Shown here: positions 1-7,228 of the stretch, piece after piece
Layout: each line of letters begins with the position of its first letter
Position numbering within the stretch: position 1 is the stretch's first letter
Translations under genes and position numbers: made by a program
Notes under the pieces: model-generated
Databases searched by the model: none
Told to the model about the DNA's origin: nothing
The model's input: the letters and a program-made list of their open reading frames with translations, nothing else
NCBI GenBank assembly: GCA_001275005.1
Contig: JWZX01002410.1
Coordinates: 1-22,989, forward strand
Reading direction: 5' to 3'
DNA length: 22,989 nucleotides
Source: Chrysochromulina tobinii
Taxonomy: Eukaryota > Haptophyta > Prymnesiales > Chrysochromulinaceae

Positions 1-415
1 GGCGCGGCGAGGCGCGCGCGCGCGGGGCGCGCGGGGCGCGCCGGCGGCGGCGTGCATCGAGTCCATCGTCCCGTCGAGCCATAACCATAAAACCAAATAG
101 TTACCGACGAATAACCACAAACCAGCAGAAAGAGAAACGTTTACTTGTACCCCGCGGGGTCCCCGCCGCCGGCCGGGCGCCCGGGTCGCACGTCTCGTCT
201 CTCGAGCGCGGACCGGCGGAGCGTGAACGATCGCGCGCGCGACGCCGACCGGGGCGCGGGCCTCTCTCGCGCGGCGCTCGTGGTCGGTGGTGGTACCGGC
301 GGATACAACTCGGGACATGCGGACCGTACTCAACATCAACAACCGTACAACATGAATTATGAGGTAAAACGTACAGTGCACTGCTACGTGCGCTCGACAA
401 TCAACGCCGTGGGTG
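1..415. other. GC-rich flank, no supported gene
   Basis: The first 60 bases are almost pure G and C (a run of GCGCGG-type simple sequence). They are followed by a more AT-rich stretch with repeated ATAACCA/ACCAAA words around 78-125 and a GC palindrome (CCCCGCGGGG) near 150. Open frames here are Arg/Gly/Pro-rich shadows without domain character. The right part must hold the 3' UTR of the minus-strand cyclase gene that ends at 416. I see no RNA gene or mobile element. Confidence 0.6.
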
Positions 416-2566
416 CTAAGACAGGGGAGCAACGGCGGGAAATCCCGTATCCATCGATCTTCTTCGGATAAGCATGTTGAACTTGTGGATAGCCTTGAGC
501 TTGGCCTTGGCGCGCGCGAGGGCCGCGTGGCGCCTGAGCTCCCATTCAGCCATGTCATTGTCGATCATGATCATGCTCTCGCCCTCCTTCGCGACGGGCT
601 TGAAGCCTTCAGGGTAGGCTTTCAGCAACTCGTTGATCCGCTTGCGGAGATCAGCGGGCAGCCAAGACTCGAGCGACTCCTGTGCGTGCGGCGCGCTCTG
701 CATCACGTCGAAAATGTCGCGGAAGCCCGGGTCGCACAGGATCCACTTGGGGTTGAGAGGGAATGAGTAGCCCTCCTCCAAGCGCGCCATTAGGAAGTGC
801 TTGAGGCCGGCCTGGTCCACGTAGGCCCACGGCACGTTCAGCGGCACGTAATCCTTGAATCCTTCCCAGCACACGAGGAACTCCGTATCCAGCTCCTGTG
901 GGAAATAGAAATTGAAGCACTCGGCGCCGTGGCGCACGGCGCCCGAGAAGTTGAGCCGCTGCACGATCTTGACGATGATGTCGTACGAGCGCGTATCTCC
1001 GTAGCCGAACTCTGGCATCGAGTGTTTCGGCACCGCGTTGATGACTGTCTCGTGCTTCAGCACGTCGAGCCATCGCTTGGTCCACCCCTGCGACATGGGC
1101 GTCTCGAGCACGCCGGCCACGTTGGTGATGCACCAATGCGCAAGCTTGAGCTGGTCGTCGGGCAGCGGGGGACCGGCTTCCATCCCCTTACTGCCAATGA
1201 GGAAGGCGTCGATGTCGGAGGCGACTGGCCGTACCCCAATCTCCTCTTCGTGGGCCATCAGCAGTCCCCGAGGGTTCATAGGGTTCTCGCGGTCGTACTG
1301 CCAGATGGCGGCCAGCGGCTTCTTCTTCTCGCGCTTCGCCTGCATATTCAGGTCCATGAACGCTGGCTCGCTCGGTCGGCCCGGTTCCCAGCCGGGCGGA
1401 TGGCTGATGTCTTGACGCACCACAAAGGCTTGCCAGAGGAGTCTCTCGGGCATGTCGAGCCCATACGCCTGGTTAAGCGCGGGCACCTCGGGCCGCGCGT
1501 GCTCATCGATGTCGATCAGCGTTTCATGCCCCGCCTTCATCTTCCACAGCAAGCCCAAGTCATGCAGACATTCATCGCGTTGATACTCGTCGAGCGCCAT
1601 TTTGCCCAACTTCCAGCCGGTCATCAGCTGCGTGGCTTTGGTAGCACGCGCCTCTATTTCGGCGAGTATGGGCTCGAGTCGCGCTCGTACGCTGTCGCGC
1701 GCCGCCTTCGTGCGGAAGAAGACCCGGCTGCGCGCGTCCGACGGAGACGTGCCCACCTTGCCCTTGTCGGCCTCGTTGTCAATCTGCAAGAAGGGCACAA
1801 AGCCAGACAGGATGCCGCTCCTGGCTGACTTGCCCTTGATGTTGAGGGCCTTTCCACAGGCCGAGCCGTCGAAGAGCATCCGCATCGCGTCGAGACTCGT
1901 CGGCCGCCAAACTGCAAAGTGGTGGGAAGGCGGCCCCCGTGGCCTCAAGCCTTGGGCACGCAGATAACCAAATGGACCGCGCTCGTCGCCCGGCTTGAAA
2001 TAATCGCACAGATGCCGCCGCGGATCGCAGTCGAGGAAGGCCTTCACCCATTGCGCCCTCGCGCTCAGGTTAACCGTGATTACAATATCTCGGTTGACCT
2101 TAGTTTGCCTAAACGAAACGTTTGGACTGTGCCGCGCAAAGGACTCGGATGGGGACGCGCCGCTTGCCGCCTCAACGTTGAGCGACAATGAACGTTGAGG
2201 CGTCTCCTGTCCACCGCCTCGTTTTGACAAGTACTCTGCCATGAATTGGATGGAATTCGCAGGACGAGCGGCCATCAGAGCTTCGAGGAACAGATTAATC
2301 TCCGCCTCAATCCCGGGGATGTGCTGCATCATATACTCGTCGACCGTCATCGGCTCCGTTTGGGGCTCTGCCGCCTTGAGCTCAGGAGGGAGGCAGTCGC
2401 CGTTGGAGGACATGCGCTCCATGGGCTCCGGTGAAGGCCGCTCCCGACGCTGCACCCACACTCCAACGCCGCCCTCCCCAGGATGCAAAACGCAGCTTTT
2501 CTCGAGTTGTCTGCAACGTGGCGCCGTGCCGGGCGCGCGCCGTGCCGGTATTTCCGTGTGCGGCAC
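416..2566 (-). CDS. RIIa-domain protein with class II nucleotidyl (adenylate) cyclase domain, ExoY/CyaA/edema-factor type
   Basis: An uninterrupted 716-codon frame. Residues about 73-115 match the RIIa dimerisation/docking fold of PKA regulatory subunits and sperm/ciliary proteins (pattern Y-x3-HIPGI...RPANSIQFMAEYL). Residues about 160-570 resemble class II adenylate cyclases. The block GKALNIKGKSARSGILSGF gives Lys239 and Lys246 with the family spacing of seven. Asp451-x-Asp453 (ASDIDAFLIGS) fits the metal-binding pair. His546-Gly-x-Glu549-x2-Asn552 fits the nucleotide-site HG-x-E-x2-N motif. Lys244 sits where CyaA and edema factor have the catalytic His; I recall ExoY also has Lys there. 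The predicted role is making cyclic nucleotide from ATP or another NTP, docked through RIIa to an AKAP-like partner. There is no signal peptide, pore, RTX or receptor-binding region, so nothing suggests a secreted toxin. Met52 (ATG at 2413-2411) is a likelier start than Met1, because the first 50 residues look non-coding. Residues 660-705 are helical and basic. Activity is inferred. Confidence 0.8.
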   Translation of the reverse strand: MPHTEIPARRAPGTAPRCRQLEKSCVLHPGEGGVGVWVQRRERPSPEPMERMSSNGDCLPPELKAAEPQTEPMTVDEYMMQHIPGIEAEINLFLEALMAARPANSIQFMAEYLSKRGGGQETPQRSLSLNVEAASGASPSESFARHSPNVSFRQTKVNRDIVITVNLSARAQWVKAFLDCDPRRHLCDYFKPGDERGPFGYLRAQGLRPRGPPSHHFAVWRPTSLDAMRMLFDGSACGKALNIKGKSARSGILSGFVPFLQIDNEADKGKVGTSPSDARSRVFFRTKAARDSVRARLEPILAEIEARATKATQLMTGWKLGKMALDEYQRDECLHDLGLLWKMKAGHETLIDIDEHARPEVPALNQAYGLDMPERLLWQAFVVRQDISHPPGWEPGRPSEPAFMDLNMQAKREKKKPLAAIWQYDRENPMNPRGLLMAHEEEIGVRPVASDIDAFLIGSKGMEAGPPLPDDQLKLAHWCITNVAGVLETPMSQGWTKRWLDVLKHETVINAVPKHSMPEFGYGDTRSYDIIVKIVQRLNFSGAVRHGAECFNFYFPQELDTEFLVCWEGFKDYVPLNVPWAYVDQAGLKHFLMARLEEGYSFPLNPKWILCDPGFRDIFDVMQSAPHAQESLESWLPADLRKRINELLKAYPEGFKPVAKEGESMIMIDNDMAEWELRRHAALARAKAKLKAIHKFNMLIRRRSMDTGFPAVAPLS

Positions 2567-2627
2567 GACACGGGTTGTCGGCTATTTGCGTAAACGAGCT
2601 CGTCACCGACCCTGACCTATTTGGCGA
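2567..2627. other. Short gap between two minus-strand genes
   Basis: Only 61 bp separate the stop of the upstream glycosyltransferase-like gene from the first ATG of the cyclase frame, or about 214 bp if the cyclase starts at Met52. The stop of the upstream gene lies in an 11-bp tandem duplication (GTCGCCAAATA twice on the minus strand, about 2618-2640). The promoter of the cyclase and the 3' end of its neighbour must overlap here. No TATA box is evident. Confidence 0.5.
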
Positions 2628-4460
2628 CTATTTGGCGACGAAACACGTCGCAATCGTCACGACCGGCTGCGGTGCGGCAAATAGAGGGCCGTTGCAGCCC
2701 TCCGGCCACACGCCGCGTGACACGCCGAGTGAAGGATGCTGTGCTGGCGCTGTTGACACAGTGAAAGCCTCGGGCTCGAGACGCGCGCCGCTCTTCACAG
2801 TAACAGCCTCGGGCTCGAGACGCGCGCCGCTCTTGCACCGATAGTGGCCAACGGCGACCTTCTTGTTGTTGGCGAGGAGCTTTGCGCCTGCGCTGCTGAC
2901 ATCTCTCGCGCGAAAGCAGTGGCTTCCACGTAGCCCGCGCTCGTTGTCACTGCATACGAGCGCGCCACTGGCAATGGCCTCGGGCGTCGTCGTCTCCGCC
3001 GCGCAGTAGCAGCTGACACTGGCTGCAAGGTCGAACCGCGTGGTAGCCATGAGCACCTCGCCCGCCGCATCGTCGCGGTTTGGGGGCCATGGCAGCGGAC
3101 CCCGAAGCACACAAGGCGCAATGGGCCCAGCACTGGCGCGGCTGGTGGCGTTGATCGCAGCAAGATGCCGCTGAACGTTACATGCATCCGTTTTAACTAC
3201 CAGGCTCTCTGCGACCGTGACGAGGCACGAAGGTCGCTGGCACGTGGTGCTCACGCCGTCCAAGCAGAGGCAGCTGTTGACGCACCGCTCCATCGGACTC
3301 TTGCTCTCCTGAGAGGCGTTTTCGTGAGCGCCATCGCCCATGCTCGTGGAGCTGCCATTCGCGTTGCCGAACCACATGCGATCGCCTCCCGGACGACCTC
3401 TCAGTTGATCGCCGTGAAGCCCAGCAACATGCCCAGCCTGTTCAAAGAGCGCCTCGACGGCATGTGACAGCGGACCCAACGGTCGTCCGAAGCGTCTCGC
3501 GTCCTTGGCCCACACGTCCACAGCGCGCCCGTAGCCCCACCCGGACGCAAACCCCCGCTGCCACCAGAGGAGACCGTGGCGTGGCTCGAGACGACGGTCG
3601 CCCGCGCGCTCAAGAGGCTTTGCCACGTCAGCCTCGTAGGAGCCAAAGGAGAAGATGGCGTGCACGTCGGACTGCGCGAGGTTGGAGCCGGTGGCGCGCT
3701 TGACCGCCTGACCGAGCATCAGGTGCCGACCGTGCCTCCCATGCGCCACGTACCGACGCAGGCTCGCCAGCTCGAGCGGGAGAGTGAGCAAGACGTCGGG
3801 CCGCGTGCGGATGACAATCGAGCTCGGATCGGGCTCGATGCCATGATGCCAGCTCGCCCATTGGGCGAGAGCCCATACTGCGTGCCAGCCGAAGGCGAGG
3901 GCCGCGGGGTAATTGTTGATCGCGCCTCGACGGCGCAGCACAGCGTAACACACAGCCGGAGCACCAGCGCGATTGACCAAGGACGTAATCGCCACCCGTT
4001 GCAAAAGGGCGGCCACTTCCGGATTTGGACCGAATGCGCTCGCGAGCGCAGCATGGTCGACGCGGCCGTAGGCACCGCCGGGCGTCGAGTCCTTCAGCGG
4101 TGCGTCGAGCTCGTCGGGCACGGCTGCGACGATGAAGGCGCAGTCGGAGGCTGTGGCGCTGGCGAAGCGGGCAAAAAAGGGCGCCGTCCATGCAAAGGTT
4201 CGGGCGTGTCCGCTCAGAAATAGCCAGAGTTCGGGAGAGGCACAGCTGCCATGCGGGAACCAACGACCGGCGGAGGCCTCCACGACGGTCACATTGTTGG
4301 GGCCGACGATTGCATGGCTTGCCCAGGCGGCGTTAAGGTGGCGCTGCAATTGAGGGATGTCGTTCGGACCACTTGAGTGGCGATGCGGGCTCAGGTGATG
4401 TTGGTGATGCAGGTGCGTGTCAGCGTTCAGCACTGTGCTGTTGCTGCTGCGGACGTGCAT
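2628..4460 (-). CDS. Putative secretory glycosyltransferase-like protein, Cys-rich C-terminus
   Basis: A 610-codon open frame. Residues 75-340 have the look of the uncharacterised glycosyltransferase-like proteins common in algae: ELWLFLSGHARTF near 77-89, then VIRTRPDVLL (216-225), and QSDVHAIFSFGSYE (263-276). The R-x-R-P-D pattern is typical of that group, but no catalytic motif is proven. Residues 390-545 carry many cysteines and N-glycosylation sequons (such as NGS and NAT), which suggests a lumenal or extracellular domain. No convincing signal peptide or membrane segment is seen at Met1, so the true start or a first exon may lie elsewhere. Near the C-terminus a 13-residue unit (KSGARLEPEAVTV) is tandemly repeated. 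The gene is head-to-head with IFT81, 209 bp apart. Confidence 0.6.
   Translation of the reverse strand: MHVRSSNSTVLNADTHLHHQHHLSPHRHSSGPNDIPQLQRHLNAAWASHAIVGPNNVTVVEASAGRWFPHGSCASPELWLFLSGHARTFAWTAPFFARFASATASDCAFIVAAVPDELDAPLKDSTPGGAYGRVDHAALASAFGPNPEVAALLQRVAITSLVNRAGAPAVCYAVLRRRGAINNYPAALAFGWHAVWALAQWASWHHGIEPDPSSIVIRTRPDVLLTLPLELASLRRYVAHGRHGRHLMLGQAVKRATGSNLAQSDVHAIFSFGSYEADVAKPLERAGDRRLEPRHGLLWWQRGFASGWGYGRAVDVWAKDARRFGRPLGPLSHAVEALFEQAGHVAGLHGDQLRGRPGGDRMWFGNANGSSTSMGDGAHENASQESKSPMERCVNSCLCLDGVSTTCQRPSCLVTVAESLVVKTDACNVQRHLAAINATSRASAGPIAPCVLRGPLPWPPNRDDAAGEVLMATTRFDLAASVSCYCAAETTTPEAIASGALVCSDNERGLRGSHCFRARDVSSAGAKLLANNKKVAVGHYRCKSGARLEPEAVTVKSGARLEPEAFTVSTAPAQHPSLGVSRGVWPEGCNGPLFAAPQPVVTIATCFVAK
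2757..2834 (-). repeat. 39-bp in-frame tandem duplication
   Basis: Two adjacent copies, 2757-2795 and 2796-2834, are identical at 37 of 39 positions by eye. They lie inside the 610-codon gene and duplicate 13 residues (KSGARLEPEA plus VTV or FTV). Being a multiple of three, the duplication keeps the frame. It matches the wider tendency to short tandem duplication in this window. Confidence 0.9.
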
Positions 4461-4669
4461 TTCAGCGATGCCATTGAAGGCCCGGGTTGCCTAATACGGT
4501 AGCTGACCGGAATTCGTTCAAAGGAGACGAAACACACAGGGGAACGAACGGCTGTAGCTCGACGAACGGCTGCGCAGGCGGTTAATGTACTGTTCACAGC
4601 GTATTAGGCGCTGTCCCAGCGTTTTCTTGGCGGTGCAAACGGCCTTTTTGCTGGCGCCGACTGCGTGCT
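4461..4669. promoter_or_regulatory. Divergent promoter region between the glycosyltransferase-like gene and IFT81
   Basis: These 209 bp separate two head-to-head start codons, so both core promoters and 5' UTRs must lie here. The region contains a perfect 10-bp inverted repeat, GCCTAATACG at 4489-4498 and CGTATTAGGC at 4600-4609, with one arm near each gene. It also has a direct repeat ACGAACGGCTG twice between about 4543 and 4573. There is no canonical TATA box. A role in regulation is inference. Confidence 0.5.
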
Positions 4670-6745
4670 ATGGCGGGCCAGATGGGCGGCGAGCTCCAGT
4701 TCATCGTCGACCGGCTCAACGATCCACCCTTCCAGATGCAGCTGACCATGGTCGCCTTCGACGAGAAGTCGCCTTTCGAGCTTCTCGAAGTGGTCAACGA
4801 GGTGATGGCAAACCTGTCGTCTCAGCACCGCATTGACCTGCGCGACGAGACGCCTGACGCGACGGCGACGCGCATGCTCGAATTCATGCGGGTGCTTAAC
4901 TACAAGATCTCGATCGAGATGCAGCAGGCCAAGGCGGCGCTGCTCCACGGCGAGCCGCAGCTCATCTACCCGATGCTCGCGTGGATGCTGCAGCGGCTGC
5001 CTGAGCTGCAGAAGCGCGCGTACCTGGCGCGATTCCTGGTCAACGTGGAGGTGCCCGAACACATGTTCACCGACGAGGAGGTTGTCGAAGTCTACCAGAA
5101 CTACAAGGACCTGCAGGAGGAGTTCAAGGAGGTGCACAAGACGTCGGATAAGTACAAGTCGCAGCTCATCTCGCCCAACGAGATCAAGAAGGCGATCATG
5201 CAGATGGAGGAGGACAAGGGCATGCTCGAGCAGAAGGTCGAGAACCTGAAGACGAAGCTCGCCGACCACGAGCGCTTCGAGGAGATGTTCGAGGCGACGC
5301 ACAAGCTGCGGCTGCAGCAGGACGAGCAGGTGAAGCTGCAGGACCGGCTGAAGGACCAAAAGGCGCAGCTGCTGCAGGCAGAGGCGCGGCTGAACGGGAT
5401 GGTGGAGCGGCTGAACGCGCAGCGCTCCGAGCGCTCGTCGAGCTCGCAGGACGCGCGCCAGACGCTCGAGGCGCTCGAGCGCGAGGTCGACAGCCTCGAG
5501 CAGCGCGCGCTCGAGACGCTGCCCAAGGAGATCCTGCTAAAGCAGCGGCGCATGGAGGAGCTGCAGCAGGTGCTTGCTGAGCCGTCCGTCAACGAGGTGG
5601 AGGTGGCACAGATGGAGCAGCAGCAGAAGCAGATGGCGCGCGCCGTGCAGCAACTCGAGGAGCGCAAGCGCGCGCAGAACATCAACCCCGACGACAAGCT
5701 GGCCATGTTCCGGCAGCAGGCGACGCTTGTGGCCAAGAAGCGTGAGGCGATCGCGCAGCGGCTGGCGACGGTGGGGCGCGAGCGCGCCGGCATCGAGGCG
5801 GAGCTCGCCGAGAAGGCGGGCGACCTCGCCAAGGTGAGCGATCGGCCCGTGCTCAAGGGCGACGAATTCCGCAAGTACGCGTCCGAGCTGCGCGGCAAGA
5901 CGGCGGTGTACAAGCGCTACCGCGCGGAGCTTTCGGAGATCCGCGCCGAGTGGGGCGTGGTGAGCCGTACGGAAGGGCTGCTGCGCCAGCAGGAGCGCGC
6001 GCTCGCCGCGACGCTCGGCGAGGTTGAGGCGCGGCGCGGCCTTACTGGCTACGGCCACACGCAGGAGGAGCTCGAGAAGGTGTCGGCCGCCAAGGCGGAG
6101 GTGGATGAGGTCAAAGGGAAGACCCTCGAGGAGCTCTCCGCGGTGGTTGCTGAGATCAACGACAAGATCAAGCGGCACAAGAACAAGCTCGCGCCGCAGA
6201 TCGTCAAGCTGCGCAAGATGCGCACCGACGTGCGCGACAAGGAGACGGGCTACCTCGAGAAGAAAACGCTGTACAACAACACCAAGGCCGGCATCGATTC
6301 CGACTTAGGGACGGTCAGGGCGGAGGCGGAGGTGGCGCTCAAGGAGGCGGCGCACGAGGAGTCGAACGTGTACTACTACGAGTCCTTGGGACAGATCGAG
6401 ACGGTCAAGCTGCAGCGCTCCAATGACGAGCGCGCGGGCCGCTTCCGGCGCACCTTGCCCGACGGCACCCAGGTCCGCTCGTACAAGGAGCTGTACGCTT
6501 ACAAGATTAAGCAGCAGGACGCCGCGAGCAAGGAGCTGCGCGACCGGCAGAAGCGCATCAAGGAGAACCAAGGCCCGAACGCCAAGCAGGTCAAGATGTT
6601 CAAGGACCTGCACAAGCTGCTGCGCTGCAAGGTCGACATGCAACAGCGCGCGCGCGCCGAGGCCGTCGCGGCCGCGAATATGGAGCAGGAGGAAACCAAC
6701 GTCTTCACCATGCCCGACGACAACGGCGAAGTCATGGGGTTCTGA
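4670..6745 (+). CDS. IFT81: Intraflagellar transport protein 81
   Basis: A 691-codon intron-free frame, close to the usual length of IFT81 (about 680). The N-terminus (ELQFIVDRLNDPPF, then a conserved stretch to about residue 125 including YPMLAWMLQRLPELQKRAYLARFLV) is the calponin-homology-like tubulin-binding domain of IFT81. Residues from about 145 to 660 are almost continuous charged coiled coil, as expected for its pairing with IFT74. The protein is a core subunit of the IFT-B complex that carries tubulin and other cargo along the axoneme, so the organism builds cilia or flagella. Met1 (context GTGCTATGG) is followed closely by Met5, and either could start. Dense GC3 codon use marks the frame as genuine. 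Confidence 0.95.
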   Translation: MAGQMGGELQFIVDRLNDPPFQMQLTMVAFDEKSPFELLEVVNEVMANLSSQHRIDLRDETPDATATRMLEFMRVLNYKISIEMQQAKAALLHGEPQLIYPMLAWMLQRLPELQKRAYLARFLVNVEVPEHMFTDEEVVEVYQNYKDLQEEFKEVHKTSDKYKSQLISPNEIKKAIMQMEEDKGMLEQKVENLKTKLADHERFEEMFEATHKLRLQQDEQVKLQDRLKDQKAQLLQAEARLNGMVERLNAQRSERSSSSQDARQTLEALEREVDSLEQRALETLPKEILLKQRRMEELQQVLAEPSVNEVEVAQMEQQQKQMARAVQQLEERKRAQNINPDDKLAMFRQQATLVAKKREAIAQRLATVGRERAGIEAELAEKAGDLAKVSDRPVLKGDEFRKYASELRGKTAVYKRYRAELSEIRAEWGVVSRTEGLLRQQERALAATLGEVEARRGLTGYGHTQEELEKVSAAKAEVDEVKGKTLEELSAVVAEINDKIKRHKNKLAPQIVKLRKMRTDVRDKETGYLEKKTLYNNTKAGIDSDLGTVRAEAEVALKEAAHEESNVYYYESLGQIETVKLQRSNDERAGRFRRTLPDGTQVRSYKELYAYKIKQQDAASKELRDRQKRIKENQGPNAKQVKMFKDLHKLLRCKVDMQQRARAEAVAAANMEQEETNVFTMPDDNGEVMGF

Positions 6746-7228
6746 GTGCGGCGGTAGGCACGTGGACGGCGTGCTTCGGTTCGCTCTGAAGTCGCTTCCA
6801 GCCGTGGCTTCCGACGCGAAGGACCCCGCGCCGGGCCTTGAGCTGGGCTGTGCGCGTGCCGTGATGCACAGGTGCGCTTGTTTATACTTTCGTCTGTATA
6901 TCCTAAAACGATTCGTACTCAACTTTACATTTTGTAACTAGTACCCCCCCAACGGGGCTTCAACGGCCGTCGGCCCCGGGCGCCGGGGGGGCCTGGCCGC
7001 TCCCGCCTCCAGCCGCGCTGGTAGCTGCTAGGCGGTAGGGCCTTGCGGGGCGGCGCGGGCGGGTCCTACCACGCTTGCAGGCTAGGCGCGTCCGGCGTCG
7101 CCCACGCCGTCGCGCGTCGGTGTGCGCCCCTGAGCCCGCCGTCGTGAGCCCGTGCCGCGTGCGCGACGGTAGCGCTTGTATAGGGAGGTCTTTTGGAGCA
7201 CCGCCCACCGTGGGTGGTGCCGGTGGTT
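6746..7228. other. Convergent 3' intergenic region
   Basis: This stretch lies between the 3' ends of IFT81 (+) and the GT14-VHL gene (-). The first 200 bases become AT-rich (about 6880-6945) and contain TGTAAC near 6934, resembling the TGTAA poly(A) signal used by some algae; that is only suggestive. A C-run/G-run pair (CCCCAACGGGG) lies at about 6946. From 6960 to 7190 it is GC-rich with no credible gene. A near-perfect palindrome lies at 7198-7220. Confidence 0.5.
7198..7220. repeat. Near-perfect palindrome (11-bp arms) past the GT14-VHL stop
   Basis: Arms 7198-7208 and 7210-7220 are complementary except for one G-T pair, separated by one base. It lies within about 10-30 bases downstream of the minus-strand stop codon, so it would form a hairpin in the 3' UTR of that mRNA. 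A role in 3'-end formation or mRNA stability is possible but unproven. Confidence 0.5.

Noticed and set aside
145..471. A 108-codon plus-strand frame at the left edge
   Set aside because: It has Arg/Gly/Pro-rich low-complexity translation, no motif, and overlaps the 3' end of the cyclase gene.
797..1828. A 343-codon open frame on the plus strand opposite the cyclase gene
   Set aside because: It has no domain character and is a high-GC shadow of the minus-strand frame, which has recognisable RIIa and cyclase motifs.
416..2566. A secreted toxin or a bacterial contaminant as the source of the cyclase domain
   Set aside because: There is no signal, translocation or binding region, an RIIa domain is attached, and composition matches neighbouring algal genes on the same sequence.
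4461..4669. RFX X-box upstream of IFT81 (GTTGCC near 4485)
   Set aside because: The second half-site matches poorly and the spacing is wrong; presence of RFX factors in this lineage is uncertain.
4604..5359. A Leu/Arg-rich 251-codon minus-strand frame inside IFT81
   Set aside because: It is the antisense of coiled-coil codons (GAG/AAG/CAG read as Leu codons), and IFT81 is unmistakable on the other strand.
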